From Nitrobacter sp. NHB1 (lineage in GTDB: Bacteria > Pseudomonadota > Alphaproteobacteria > Rhizobiales > Xanthobacteraceae), in the NCBI RefSeq assembly GCF_036964665.1, contig NZ_JBAMDA010000001.1, positions 124,001-188,000 on the forward strand: DNA of 64,000 bases, read 5' to 3'. Below, one piece after another: positions 1-10,630 of this stretch. The notes under the pieces were generated by a model. That model saw only the letters and a list, made by a program, of their open reading frames with translations, had not been told where the DNA came from and did not search any database. Made by a program: the position numbers and the translations under genes. The first letter of the stretch is position 1; every line of letters begins with the position of its first letter.

Positions 1-12
1 GACGTCGATCTC

Positions 13-1329
13 ATGAAAACCGAATTCACGCCCGCTCAACTGGCCGATCCGGATATCGTCGAAGCCGACAAGATCCTCCGCAAATGCGTGCATTGCGGGT
101 TCTGCACCGCGACGTGTCCGACCTATGTGCTGCTCGGCGACGAACTCGACAGCCCGCGCGGCCGGATTTATCTGATCAAGCAGATGCTCGAAAAGAACGA
201 GCCGCCGACGGCCGAGGTCGTGAAACACATCGACCGCTGCCTGTCGTGTCTCGCCTGCATGACCACCTGTCCCTCCGGCGTCAACTACATGCATCTGGTC
301 GATCAGGCGCGGGTCAAGATCGAGAAGGAGTATGCGCGGCCGCTGCCCGAGCGGCTGCTTCGGGCTGTTCTCGCCTATGTGCTGCCGCGGCCGAGAGTCT
401 TTCGGGCCAGCATGATTCTGGCGCGGCTTGGCCGGCCCCTCGCGGCGCTGCTGCCGGGCTCAAAGCCGGGTGCGACGACGCCGACCTTCTTGCGCAGGAT
501 CAAGGCGATGCTGGCGCTCGCGCCGGCGTCGCTGCCGGCTCCCGGAGCGCGCGCCGGCAGCGTGTTTCCGGCGCAGGGTGCGAGGCGCGGCCGCGTCGCG
601 CTGCTGCAGGGCTGCGCCCAGCAGGTGCTGGCGCCACGCATCAACCGGGCTGCGATCAGCCTGCTGACACGTCACGGCGTCGAGGTGGTGCTGGTGGCGG
701 ACGAGCAGTGTTGCGGCGCGCTGACGCATCACCTGGGCGACGACCGGGATGCACTGGCGCGTGCGCGGGCCAATATCACGGCCTGGCTCACTGAGGCGGA
801 GCGCGGCGGCCTCGACGCCATCGTGGTGACGACGTCGGGCTGCGGTACCGTCATCAAGGATTACGGTTACCTGTTGCGGGAGGACCGCGACTATGCCGGG
901 CCGGCCGCGAAGGTCTCGGGCCTGGCCAAGGACATCACCGAGTATGTCGCGAGTCTCGATCTGCCGCCGCCGCGGAGCCGCAGCGATCTCGTCATTGCCT
1001 ATCACTCCGCCTGTTCGCTTCAGCATGGCCAGAAAATCACGCAGCTTCCGAAAGATTTGCTTTCCAAGAATGGATTCGTGGTGAAAGATATACCCGAGAG
1101 TCATTTGTGTTGCGGTTCGGCGGGGACATACAACATTCTCCAGCCTGACATTGCGAACAGACTGCGCGACCGGAAGGTCGCCAATATCGCAAGCGTCAAG
1201 CCGGACATGATCGCCGCCGGCAATATCGGGTGCATGATTCAGATTGCCGGTGGAACGTCGGTCCCTGTTGTTCACACGATTGAACTTCTCGATTGGGCGA
1301 CGGGCGGCCCCCGGCCAGGACTGAATTGA
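13..1329 (+). CDS. glcF: Glycolate oxidase iron-sulfur subunit
   Basis: This 438-aa protein is the iron-sulfur subunit of glycolate oxidase, which with GlcD and GlcE oxidises glycolate to glyoxylate and passes electrons to the membrane quinone pool. Two [4Fe-4S] motifs of the type CxxCxxCxxxCP are visible, with cysteines at about 25/28/31/35 and 76/79/82/86. The C-terminal half carries two heterodisulfide-reductase-like CCG motifs (EQCCGA and HLCCGS). Length and layout fit the family. The ATG at 13 overlaps a possible TGA at 14-16 in another frame, so an upstream glcE could be translationally coupled, but too little of it is in the window to identify. The assignment is firm. Confidence 0.95.
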   Translation: MKTEFTPAQLADPDIVEADKILRKCVHCGFCTATCPTYVLLGDELDSPRGRIYLIKQMLEKNEPPTAEVVKHIDRCLSCLACMTTCPSGVNYMHLVDQARVKIEKEYARPLPERLLRAVLAYVLPRPRVFRASMILARLGRPLAALLPGSKPGATTPTFLRRIKAMLALAPASLPAPGARAGSVFPAQGARRGRVALLQGCAQQVLAPRINRAAISLLTRHGVEVVLVADEQCCGALTHHLGDDRDALARARANITAWLTEAERGGLDAIVVTTSGCGTVIKDYGYLLREDRDYAGPAAKVSGLAKDITEYVASLDLPPPRSRSDLVIAYHSACSLQHGQKITQLPKDLLSKNGFVVKDIPESHLCCGSAGTYNILQPDIANRLRDRKVANIASVKPDMIAAGNIGCMIQIAGGTSVPVVHTIELLDWATGGPRPGLN

Positions 1330-1352
1330 TCGGCGGCAACAGGAGGACCACG

Positions 1353-1874
1353 ATGGCTAAGAAATCCAAGAAGGCGAAGAGCGTTAAGGCCAAGAAAAGC
1401 AAGAAGAAGGCCGTAGCGGCGAACAAGAGATCGGCGAAGAAATCCGCGAAGAAAGCGACGAAGAAATCCGCGAAGAAGTCGGTGAAGGCGGCTTCGAGAA
1501 AGAAGACGGCGAAGAAGAAATCGGCGAAGAAACCCGCCAAAAAATCCGCAAAGAAGTCTTCGAAAAAATCCGCCAAGAAGTCTGCCAAGAAGTCTGTCAA
1601 GAAATCAGCCAAGAAATCAGCCAAGAAATCAGCCAAGAAATCAGCCAAGAAATCAGCCAAGAAATCAGCCAGGAAATCCCTTGGGACATCCGCAGGGAAG
1701 CCGGCGACCAAACGCAGGACTTCGGCGAAAAAGACCGCCGCCAAACGTGCCGCGCGAAAGCCTTTAGCCACCGCTATACCGGCCACGAGTTGGGCCATGC
1801 CCGAGCCAGCGGCTCCGGCCTTTGGCCATACGGACGAAGGCCATGGGTCGGGCTCGGGAGGTGACGGCAACTAG
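1353..1874 (+). CDS. Lysine/alanine-rich histone H1-like protein
   Basis: The product is 173 aa and consists almost entirely of AKKS/AKKA-type repeats up to about residue 145, followed by a Pro/Ala and then Gly/Ser-rich tail. Such highly basic, low-complexity proteins resemble bacterial histone H1-like and AlgP/PhaF-type tails and probably bind DNA or polyanions; the exact role is unknown. I chose the ATG at 1353 because AGGAGG lies 8-9 bases upstream and the Lys-rich sequence begins there. The middle contains six perfect copies of a 12-bp unit (1599-1670), so length variation by slippage is likely. The gene stops at a TAG that is also the first base triplet of a dispersed repeat. Confidence 0.8.
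   Translation: MAKKSKKAKSVKAKKSKKKAVAANKRSAKKSAKKATKKSAKKSVKAASRKKTAKKKSAKKPAKKSAKKSSKKSAKKSAKKSVKKSAKKSAKKSAKKSAKKSAKKSARKSLGTSAGKPATKRRTSAKKTAAKRAARKPLATAIPATSWAMPEPAAPAFGHTDEGHGSGSGGDGN
1599..1670 (+). repeat. Six perfect 12-bp tandem repeats inside the histone-like gene
   Basis: The unit AAGAAATCAGCC occurs six times without mismatch and encodes KKSA each time. Less perfect versions of the same unit surround it. Because the unit is a multiple of three, gain or loss of copies keeps the reading frame. Confidence 0.95.
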
Positions 1875-1997
1875 AGCTATTCCGGCTTTGATGGAATTAA
1901 AGCCTGGCTCCAGCTTTTTGTTTTGACGCGTTTTCTTTACGCGAACCGGTATCCATCCTCGGGTCAAGCCCGAGGACATGCTTCGCTTGAAAACGCT
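1872..1997 (-). repeat. Dispersed extragenic repeat, family A, copy 1 (inverted)
   Basis: Read on the minus strand, this block contains AGCGTTTTCAAGCGAAGCAT, then a hairpin around CCTCGGGCTTGACCCGAGG, then GGTTCGCGTAAAGAAAACGC, and ends in CTAG. The same order is found at 10374-10503 and, shortened, at 53658-53758. It fills much of the gap between the histone-like gene and the porin gene; the rest of that gap (1998-2448) shows no gene. Confidence 0.85.
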
Positions 1998-2448
1998 ATA
2001 AAGCAGGATGAGGTTGGGTTGAGAGCTTCAGGCGACGATCGCGCGCCGTCTCCATCCAATACATGAGCCCCGGGTCGCAGCGTCTCCGCTGCGGCCCTTT
2101 TCATTGAAACAGTCCGGTCATTGAAATCAGTCCGATAGCCATCGGACCGACCGTCGCCGGCGACGCGATGTTCTGCGCAAGCGTCAGGCGCGGACGTCGA
2201 TCGAGTGTCGGGCCGCTCAGATCTTGTGATTGATGTTCTGCAACACTGGCGAACAACGTGTTGCAAACGGGCCGAAACGCCCAAAAAGGCAGCAAATGCT
2301 TGCTATTTCGGCTTTCCGGTTTTTGCCGCGGACCTCAGTATGGTTAACGAAAAAAGAATCATTTGCGGTCAAATCACTTGCGGCCAGGTGTCGCTCGCCT
2401 TCGCGGCCTTCGGGACTTGCGCGGCTTTTCGGCGGATGGGGGTTTGTC

Positions 2449-3459
2449 ATGAAGAAAATGGTCCTGGCGGCAACGGCGCTGGCGATGACGGCAGGTTCGG
2501 CGCTGGCGGCGGATATGGCGGTGAAGGCCTACAGCGCGCCGCCCCCGGTCGCGTTCGATCCTTGGGACATCGCCTTCGGCGCCGGCGTCATGAGCGACTA
2601 CGTGTTTCGCGGCGTGACGCAGTCGAACCACAGGCCGTCAGTGACCGCTTACTTCGAGCCCCGCTACAACGTCACCAAGGACCTGCAGCTTTACGTCGGC
2701 TCGTCGGTCGAGAGCATCTCCTTCGCCAACCGTGCGGCGGCCGAGGTCGACATCTACGGCGGTATCCGTCCGACTTTCGGCGCCTTTGCCTTCGACTTCG
2801 GCGTCTGGGGCTACCTGTATCCGGGCGGCACCTGCGTTGATACCGCGGCCGCCGGTCTCGGCGCGCTCTGTCCGGGCGATACCGGTGCAATCGCTCTGTT
2901 CAACGGCAACGTCATGAAGAGGGACGTGAGCTTCTTCGAAGGCTTCGCCAAGGTGAATTACACGATCAACGACAACTGGGCGGTCGGCCTGAACGAGTAC
3001 TATTCCCCGAATTTCCTGAACACCGGCGCCTGGGGCAATTACTCATCGATCGTCGCGAAGTATACCGCGCCTGCCAACACGTTCGGCAGCAGCGGCATCG
3101 GCATGTACGTGTCGGGTGAGTTCGGCCGTCAGTGGCTCGGAACGTCGGACTCGTTCTACGGCACCGGTGTCGCCGCGGCCGGCTTCGCAGGTCCGTTTCC
3201 GAACGGCATCAAGTATGCCGATTACAACACCTGGAATATCGGCGTCGGCCTCACCTACAAGGTGTTCACGCTCGACTTGCGCTACTCCGACTCTGATCTG
3301 TCCAAGGGGGACTGTAACGCCTTCACGTCGGATTTCAGGGCTCCGCTCAACGGCAGCTTCACCAGCATCAACCCGAGCGGCGCCGGCTCCACCTGGTGCG
3401 GCGCGACCTTCATCGCCAAGCTGTCGGCTGACCTGACGGCGATGACCAGCCTGAAATAA
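2449..3459 (+). CDS. TorF-family putative porin
   Basis: The 336-aa product has a clear signal peptide (about residues 1-20, cleavage after GSALA) followed by a sequence rich in aromatic-ended beta strands. The opening SDYVFRGVTQS and the later YTINDNWAVG and FTLDLRYSDSD stretches are typical of the TorF/Gcw_chp putative porin family of outer-membrane proteins. Two cysteine pairs (around GGTCV/ALCPG and GDCN/TWCG) may form disulfides. The frame stays open upstream to 2230, but the signal peptide places the start at ATG 2449. It is followed closely by a terminator, so it is probably monocistronic. The transported substrate cannot be inferred. Confidence 0.85.
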   Translation: MKKMVLAATALAMTAGSALAADMAVKAYSAPPPVAFDPWDIAFGAGVMSDYVFRGVTQSNHRPSVTAYFEPRYNVTKDLQLYVGSSVESISFANRAAAEVDIYGGIRPTFGAFAFDFGVWGYLYPGGTCVDTAAAGLGALCPGDTGAIALFNGNVMKRDVSFFEGFAKVNYTINDNWAVGLNEYYSPNFLNTGAWGNYSSIVAKYTAPANTFGSSGIGMYVSGEFGRQWLGTSDSFYGTGVAAAGFAGPFPNGIKYADYNTWNIGVGLTYKVFTLDLRYSDSDLSKGDCNAFTSDFRAPLNGSFTSINPSGAGSTWCGATFIAKLSADLTAMTSLK

Positions 3460-3477
3460 TACTCCTTCAACTTCAAT

Positions 3478-3507
3478 GGCGGGGCAGGGCAACCTGCCGC
3501 CCTTTTT
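3478..3507 (+). terminator. Rho-independent terminator of the porin gene
   Basis: The arms GGCGGGGCAGG and CCTGCCGCC form a GC-rich stem with one bulged G and a short loop, and are followed by CTTTTT. It begins 19 bases after the porin stop codon. Confidence 0.8.
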
Positions 3508-3516
3508 GGTTTGTTG

Positions 3517-5319
3517 TCAGGTGGCGTTCGCAGGCTCCGTCACGCCATGAATCGCGAACCGGTCGCCGGCCGGTTCCAGAACGACCTTATCCTGATGGAA
3601 GGCCTCCAGCGTATTGCGATGGCTGATCGAGACGATGGTCGTTGCGGGCAGTTTCTCCGCGATCAGGCGGTAGAGAGCGTTTTCGGACGGCTCGTCGAGG
3701 GAGGTGGTGGCTTCGTCCAGAAACAGATAATCGGGGCGATGCAGCAGCGCGCGCGCCACGCCGAGACGCTGCTGTTCGCCGGGCGACAGCATCCTGTCCC
3801 AGTGCGCCTCCTCGTCGAGCCGCGATGCCAGCGCCGGGAGTCCGACCGCCGTCACCGTTGCGGCGATCTCCTGGGCATCGTATGCGCCGGCCTCGGCTGG
3901 ATAGGCGATCGCGGCCTGGAGCGATCCGATCGGGAAATAAGGCTGCTGCGGCATGATCATCATCGTCGCATGAGCCGGAATCGCGACGGAGCCCGCGCCA
4001 AACGGCCAGATGCCGCCGATGGTACGGAACAGGGTGGACTTGCCCGATCCGGAGGGGCCTACGACCAGCGTACGCACCTTGTTGCGGAAGCGGAATCCGT
4101 TGGCCGAGACCAGCGGCTTGCCGTTCGGCAATCGCACCAGCAGTTCGTCGAGCGTGATATCGGAATCGGCCGGCGAGATTTTCACGGTGTCGGCTTGCGC
4201 GCCGAGTGCCTTGGCCTTCGCGATCGCCTTCTCGAATCCGTCGAGCCGCGTCACGATCGACCGCCATTCGGCGAGTTGCCGGTACGCGCTGACGAAGAAC
4301 GATAGCGCACCCTGCACGCTGAGGAATGCCGATGCGGCCTGCATCACGCCGCCAAGTTTGGTCTTGTTGGCGAAGTAGGCCGGCGCGACCAGAATATAGG
4401 GGATGATCTGGGTGGCTTGCCCATAGCTGGCGGTGAAGGCGGTGATCTTCTTGGTGCGCTTCATGATGCCGATCCAGTTCTCGACGATCAGCTGGAACTT
4501 GTCCATCAGCCGCGTGCGCTCGGCCTCTTCGCCGCGGAGCAGCGCGATCTGCTCGGAGTTTTCCCGGACCCGGACCAGGTTGAAACGAAAATCGGCTTCG
4601 TATTGCTGCTGCCGGTAGTCGAGACCGATCAACGGCCTTCCGATCAGGTGGGTCAGTACTGTGCCGATGATGGCATAGATCAATGCTCCCCATACCAGAT
4701 AACCGGGGATGTTGTACTGATGGCCGAACACGTGCAGCGGGGCGGCGGCGGAGAGGCCCCAGAGGATCACGATGAATGACACCAGCGTCACGACGGAATT
4801 CAGAAGGCCGAGACCGAGAGTAAGAGTTTGCTCGACGAACATCCTGATGTCCTCGGTGATGCGCTGGTCCGGGTTGTCGGCGACGTCGCCCTGGAGCTGC
4901 ATCCGGTAGTGATTGGCGTGGCTGAGCCAGTCGCCGAGATAGCGCTTTGTCGTCCAGTTGCGCCAGCGGATTTGCAGCCACTGGTTCAGGTAAAGCTGAT
5001 AGACCGCGATCACGATGTAAATGGTGACTACTACACAGAAGTAGATCGTCTCCGAGGCGAAGGCGCTCCAGTTGTAGGCCTGGAAAGCATTGAAGAACCG
5101 GTTGCGCCACTCGTTCAGCAGCACATCCACGCCGACGGTGCCGAGCTCGATTGCGATGACGATGACGAGCAGGCCGAGCCCAGCCCATTTGTCTTCCGAG
5201 CGGAAATAGGGCGAGGCGATTCGCCAGACGGTTTTCAGCGTCGCACCGAGGTTTTTCACTGTTCGATGTCTCCGGAAAGCATCGTAAAAATCGCTCGAAG
5301 GGATGGAAGGTAGCGGCAA
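3517..5319 (-). CDS. SbmA/BacA-like ABC transporter, fused permease and ATPase
   Basis: This 600-aa protein joins an N-terminal membrane domain of the SbmA/BacA type (residues about 30-340, with the WRNRFFNAFQ and LNQWLQIRWRNW signatures) to a C-terminal ATP-binding domain (about 390-590). The ATPase shows Walker A GPSGSGKST, the modified signature LSPGEQQRLG and the Walker B stretch LFLDEATTSLD. Relatives (YddA, Rv1819c-like) move peptides, cobalamin or very long-chain fatty acids across the inner membrane; substrate here is unknown. It converges on the porin gene and has no evident operon partner. The start at 5319 is the most upstream ATG; no strong Shine-Dalgarno sequence decides it. Confidence 0.9.
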   Translation of the reverse strand: MPLPSIPSSDFYDAFRRHRTVKNLGATLKTVWRIASPYFRSEDKWAGLGLLVIVIAIELGTVGVDVLLNEWRNRFFNAFQAYNWSAFASETIYFCVVVTIYIVIAVYQLYLNQWLQIRWRNWTTKRYLGDWLSHANHYRMQLQGDVADNPDQRITEDIRMFVEQTLTLGLGLLNSVVTLVSFIVILWGLSAAAPLHVFGHQYNIPGYLVWGALIYAIIGTVLTHLIGRPLIGLDYRQQQYEADFRFNLVRVRENSEQIALLRGEEAERTRLMDKFQLIVENWIGIMKRTKKITAFTASYGQATQIIPYILVAPAYFANKTKLGGVMQAASAFLSVQGALSFFVSAYRQLAEWRSIVTRLDGFEKAIAKAKALGAQADTVKISPADSDITLDELLVRLPNGKPLVSANGFRFRNKVRTLVVGPSGSGKSTLFRTIGGIWPFGAGSVAIPAHATMMIMPQQPYFPIGSLQAAIAYPAEAGAYDAQEIAATVTAVGLPALASRLDEEAHWDRMLSPGEQQRLGVARALLHRPDYLFLDEATTSLDEPSENALYRLIAEKLPATTIVSISHRNTLEAFHQDKVVLEPAGDRFAIHGVTEPANAT

Positions 5320-5584
5320 CCAATAAAGCCAAGACCGCAGCTATTCAGACTGGTAGCATGACCATTGCGCGACGGCGCGTGGGCCTCTCCGGTTCGCGAG
5401 GATGTGCGGCCGTATATATCCGGTCACAAGGATTACGGCGCGCCTTCGCAGGATCAATGTGTTCTTTATGAATGTTTGGACAGGTCCGACCGATTTCGGC
5501 CACAAAAGCGGACTTCACGTCACGGAATCTGCGCTGTAGAACGGCGCGGGTCAGATCGTCGTGATCGTCATTCAACGAGGGCAG

Positions 5585-5998
5585 ATGGCTACAAGGTTTG
5601 GGTTCTGGTTCGGTGCCGTCGCGGTCGTGGTCGTCGTCGAGGGCATCGGTGGATTGCCGGCGTCGGCGCAGGATGGATTTCCGTTCGGCCTTGAAATGAC
5701 GCTGGATGCGCCGCCGCAGCCCGGCTCGAAGCGGGTGCCGTCGCTGGAAATCGGCGACAGCGGCGAGGCCAAGCTCGAGTTGTGGTGCAAGGGCGGCAAG
5801 GGCCAGTTCTCGGTGGCCGGCAACACCGTCATCTTCGCGGCCGGTCCGCTGGAGGACCGCTCCTGTCCGCCGGAGAAGGCGCAGGCCGATGACGATCTGG
5901 TTGCGGCGCTCTCTGCTGCGACCACCTGGGAACGGCAGGGCGACGCGGTCTCGTTCGCCGGTCCGACCACGCTGCGGTTTCATCTCAATACAAACTAA
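5585..5998 (+). CDS. Small secreted protein, META/HslJ-like
   Basis: The 137-aa product begins with a hydrophobic signal segment ending at about PASAQDG, so it is exported. The rest, with ELWCKGGKGQF, a conserved-looking SCPPEKAQADDDLVAAL stretch and a final W..QGDAVSFAGPTTLRF, has the layout of a META (HslJ-like) domain. Function is unknown; META proteins are periplasmic or outer-membrane stress-related. I chose ATG 5585 over 5561 because the signal peptide starts there. It converges with the next gene. The gap upstream, from 5320, shows nothing I can name. Confidence 0.65.
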   Translation: MATRFGFWFGAVAVVVVVEGIGGLPASAQDGFPFGLEMTLDAPPQPGSKRVPSLEIGDSGEAKLELWCKGGKGQFSVAGNTVIFAAGPLEDRSCPPEKAQADDDLVAALSAATTWERQGDAVSFAGPTTLRFHLNTN

Positions 5999-6053
5999 AG
6001 CGGGTCCCGCGCGCGCGGATCGCCATCCTGTGCCGCGGAGAGTCGGGCCGCTG

Positions 6054-7253
6054 TTATTTCCAGGCCGATTTGTCGGCGTCCCAGCGCTGGGCCTTGAACT
6101 GCTTCGCCAGCGCATCCACCGAACCACTGTCGTCGGTCTCGACGTCCTCGTTGTCGCCCGCGGACGTGTCGTCGGCCAGGTCGAGCCTCGGCCCCTCGGT
6201 TTCGTCCGCCGTGGTCGTCGACGGGACGCCGACCCAGAGCATGATGTGATCGGACCCGCCGGGCTTGTCGGGGCCGGGCAACGCGGTCACCTCGATGGTG
6301 TCGGTAAGCTTGAGCGCCGGAACCACCTCGCTCGGACGCTTGAAGGTCAGCGTCAGCTTGCCGGTGTCGTCACTCCATTTTGCTGACACCGGCTTTGCGT
6401 CCAGGGCTTTTTCCAGCACGCCGGAGATGGCGGTCGCGAGTTTGTCACGATTGAGCTTGCCGTTGTTGCGCCATTCCGCGGCCGGAAACCGGATGGTGCG
6501 CTCCATGTCGAATAGGCCGGCGCTCCAGCCGGCGGCGATCACGCCGGGCGATGCCTTCAACCGGGCGATGAGGGCGGATGCGCGCTCCGGATCGACGTTG
6601 ATGTCGATGACCTGCGCGCCGGCCCGCAGCGCCTCGCAGGTCACCTCAAGGCTGTTCAGCGCCACCTCGACATGCTGTCCTCTCAATCCCTTGAGCAAAT
6701 CGACAGCGGCGTCGAGTTTCACTTTCACCGCGATGGCTTCGGGAGACACCTCGGTGAAATCCTTCGGTGTTGCGACGACGCCGTCATCGGTTGTCCGGGT
6801 GTCGTTGAACTCAGCCTCGCTGAGATCGGAATTGTCCGTCGAGGTCACCTCGGTGACGGTCTTGCCGATGCTGACCCGGCCGTCGAACTCGAACGTATCG
6901 CCGGTGGGCTTGCGGGTGAGGTTGACCTCGACCGGAAGCTTGTCGCCGATGCTTTGGGTCGTGCCGGTCATGGTCGAGCCGTTCACCGCGAGGTTGACGA
7001 CGAAGCGGTCCTTGCGATCGGAGCCTTTTTCCGCGGGGTAACACGCATCGAGAACGGCGCCCGTGACGGTCTTGCCCTGGCGGGTTTCCTTGAGAATGAC
7101 GTCGGCATTGCCTTCCATCAGCCCGTCGATGGAGGTGAAGTATCGCACCTCGGCGCCGCCAGGCGTCGCCTTGGGAAGCGGCCTGTCCTGCCCGAACAGA
7201 CTCCCCGGCAAAGCGATTACCAAGCCGACCAGGCACAGCCGTAGTACGCGCAT
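6054..7253 (-). CDS. Exported protein of unknown function
   Basis: I do not recognise this 399-aa protein. The first 21 residues (MRVLRLCLVGLVIALPGSLFG) form a signal peptide, which is why the ATG at 7253 is preferred over the in-frame ATG at 7286. The mature part alternates beta-rich stretches (residues 30-130) with a region on amino-acid periodicity suggestive of alpha/beta folding (150-300) and ends in an acidic, disordered segment (TSAGDNEDVETDDSG). There are very few cysteines and no membrane helix after the signal. It sits alone between a small secreted protein and groEL, separated from groEL by the groEL terminator. Confidence 0.7.
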   Translation of the reverse strand: MRVLRLCLVGLVIALPGSLFGQDRPLPKATPGGAEVRYFTSIDGLMEGNADVILKETRQGKTVTGAVLDACYPAEKGSDRKDRFVVNLAVNGSTMTGTTQSIGDKLPVEVNLTRKPTGDTFEFDGRVSIGKTVTEVTSTDNSDLSEAEFNDTRTTDDGVVATPKDFTEVSPEAIAVKVKLDAAVDLLKGLRGQHVEVALNSLEVTCEALRAGAQVIDINVDPERASALIARLKASPGVIAAGWSAGLFDMERTIRFPAAEWRNNGKLNRDKLATAISGVLEKALDAKPVSAKWSDDTGKLTLTFKRPSEVVPALKLTDTIEVTALPGPDKPGGSDHIMLWVGVPSTTTADETEGPRLDLADDTSAGDNEDVETDDSGSVDALAKQFKAQRWDADKSAWK

Positions 7254-7304
7254 AGGAGAATCTCCGTTTGTCGAATCGCCTGTCACCCTAAAACCGGCTT
7301 CGCC

Positions 7305-7334
7305 AAAAAAGAAGGCCGCCCGGAGGCGGCCTTC
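7305..7334 (-). terminator. Rho-independent terminator of groESL
   Basis: On the minus strand a 10-bp perfect stem, GAAGGCCGCC / GGCGGCCTTC, with a 4-base loop is followed by six T. It lies 27 bases after the groEL stop codon. Confidence 0.9.
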
Positions 7335-7360
7335 TGGCGAAGTCGTGCAGTTGGAACGGC

Positions 7361-9190
<1,830 letters not shown>

Positions 9191-9215
9191 TCGGTAGATG
9201 TGGAGGCCGTCAGGC

Positions 9216-9512
9216 TTAGTCCAGCACGCCCATGATGTCGGACTCCTTCATGATCAGGACGTCCTGGCCGTCGAGTTTGATCTCGGTGCCCGACCACTTG
9301 CCGAACAGCACCTTGTCGCCGACCTTGACGTCGATCGGGATCAGCTTGCCGGCTTCGCCGCGTCCGCCGGGGCCGACGGCGACGACTTCGCCCTGCGACG
9401 GCTTTTCCCTGACGGTGTCGGGAATGATGATGCCGCCCTTGGTCTTTTCTTCGGCATCGATGCGTTTGACCACAACACGGTCATGCAGCGGACGAAATTT
9501 GGTTTTAGCCAT
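9216..9512 (-). CDS. groES: Co-chaperonin GroES
   Basis: The 98-aa product is the 10-kDa lid of the GroEL chamber. It shows the family pattern [14 protein letters not shown] at the start, the mobile loop [12 protein letters not shown], the GEVVAVGPG strand and the C-terminal [20 protein letters not shown]. It is the first gene of the operon and lies 90 bases downstream of the CIRCE-like operator. Confidence 0.98.
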   Translation of the reverse strand: MAKTKFRPLHDRVVVKRIDAEEKTKGGIIIPDTVREKPSQGEVVAVGPGGRGEAGKLIPIDVKVGDKVLFGKWSGTEIKLDGQDVLIMKESDIMGVLD

Positions 9513-9602
9513 AACGGCTCCTCCGGGGGTTCGCAGGACGCTGAATTTTCATCGATGGAATGCATACGCCCGGATTCGAAACGCTCTTAGCGATTCGTAC
9601 CT

Positions 9603-9629
9603 TTGGCAATCATGCTCCAAAAGTGCTAA
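9603..9629 (-). promoter_or_regulatory. Degenerate CIRCE operator (HrcA site) of groESL
   Basis: On the minus strand the sequence reads TTAGCACTT, a 9-base spacer, then GATTGCCAA. Compared with the CIRCE consensus (TTAGCACTC-N9-GAGTGCTAA) the left arm matches 8 of 9 and the right arm 7 of 9, with exactly the right spacer. It lies just after the -10 box of the groES promoter, where HrcA binding would block transcription. HrcA itself is not in the window. Confidence 0.8.
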
Positions 9630-9639
9630 TCGTCGGCGG

Positions 9640-9668
9640 GGAATATGGCTTGACAGCCATGCTGTCAA
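9640..9668 (-). promoter_or_regulatory. groESL promoter
   Basis: On the minus strand TTGACA (9668-9663) is followed after 17 bases by TATTCC (9645-9640). The upstream CTTGACA and the CCATAT at the -10 region would also suit the alphaproteobacterial heat-shock factor RpoH. The -35 box is one arm of a perfect 10-bp inverted repeat (GCTTGACAGC, 9648-9657 and 9661-9670). Predicted transcription start is about 9633, beside the CIRCE element. Confidence 0.7.
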
Positions 9669-9823
9669 GCAAGCCCCCTTAAGCCGTTGGTGAGGGGCGT
9701 GTAGGATAGTGCAAACCATGTCGTGGCGTCTCCGTGATCGCGGAGTAAGGTTGCCGCGGCCACATTTTTAAACCTGGCTGCCTGGGGTGCGGCGGTCGGG
9801 AACTCGGTTTGGGGAAACATACG

Positions 9824-10375
9824 ATGGTCAGATCAGACGGCGGACGCGCGGCTTTGAACCTTGGGGCGGCTGCGGCCCTTGCGGTGTTTCTCGGCGGGTG
9901 CGGGTCGATCGGGTCGATCGGACTGTCGCCCCAACCGGCGCCGCCGGCCGTCGAGCCCGAGATCCCGGCCACGATCCGCGCCGAAGAACTCGTCGGACGC
10001 TGGGGTCTTGCATCCTATCAAAATCCGAACGACCGGGCGCGGACCGAGGCTGCGGCCAAGACGCAGTGCCGTAATCCCTACGTGATCGGCGCAGGCGGCA
10101 ATGGCGGTGTGATCATGCATCTCGCCGACGAGGCGACGCCGCAGGAATTGCGGCTGAAGGGCAGCCAGAGCGGCAAGAACTATATCGGACCGGAAGGACC
10201 CGCCGGCGGCCCGAAGGATCGCGAGATCGTCTCCTTCGACGGCCGCGTCCTGGTCACGCGCTTCATCGACCCGGATGCGGCGACCCGCTACGGCAACATG
10301 GTTTATGTCCGCTGCGCGCCCGCCGCCGCGTCGGCCCCCCACCACCACACGGCGGCAAAGCCACACGCGCATTAG
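9824..10375 (+). CDS. Predicted lipoprotein of unknown function
   Basis: The 183-aa product has a lipoprotein signal: positively charged start, hydrophobic stretch and lipobox FLGGC, so Cys at about residue 27 should be lipidated. A short Pro-rich linker follows, then a domain starting EELVGRWGLASYQ that resembles lipocalin/avidin-like small beta folds, and a His-rich end (HHHTAAKPHAH) that might bind metal. Function is unknown. The start is ATG 9824, with GGGGA eight bases upstream, rather than the TTG at 9809. The TAG stop coincides with the first bases of a dispersed repeat. The 311-base gap before it contains the groES promoter and operator. Confidence 0.75.
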   Translation: MVRSDGGRAALNLGAAAALAVFLGGCGSIGSIGLSPQPAPPAVEPEIPATIRAEELVGRWGLASYQNPNDRARTEAAAKTQCRNPYVIGAGGNGGVIMHLADEATPQELRLKGSQSGKNYIGPEGPAGGPKDREIVSFDGRVLVTRFIDPDAATRYGNMVYVRCAPAAASAPHHHTAAKPHAH

Positions 10376-10503
10376 AGCGTTTTCGAGCCAAGCATGTCCT
10401 CTGGCTTGACCCGAGGATGGGTGCCGGTTCGCGTGAAGAAGACGCGTCAATTCAAAATCATAGAGCCTCGCTTTTGATTCCATCAGAAGCGAAAAGGCTC
10501 TAG
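10374..10503 (+). repeat. Dispersed extragenic repeat, family A, copy 2
   Basis: It starts at the stop codon of the lipoprotein gene with AGAGCGTTTTCGAGCCAAGC, continues with a CTGGCTTGACCCGAGG segment, GGTTCGCGTGAAGAAGACGC, and ends with AGAAGCGAAAAGGCTCTAG. It shares order and sequence with the copies at 1872-1997 and 53658-53758. No gene is seen in the rest of the gap to 10751. Confidence 0.9.
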
Positions 10504-10630
10504 CCGGGTTGCGCGCGACTTGAAGCCGATCGACTTCAAACCAAATGCGCGGCGCGACGGCCGGGCATTCTCAACGAGGAATGCTTCCTGGGGCTAGAGC
10601 AGTTCATATTTAGATGGAAACGCGACTTGT

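Noticed and set aside
1196..1870. Long minus-strand open frame rich in Phe, Ala and Asp
   Set aside because: It is the exact antisense of the AAG-rich histone-like gene; its repetitive FLADFLAD composition follows from the Lys codons on the other strand.
3511..4305. 264-codon plus-strand frame
   Set aside because: It runs antisense to the well-supported SbmA-like transporter and has no protein-like features.
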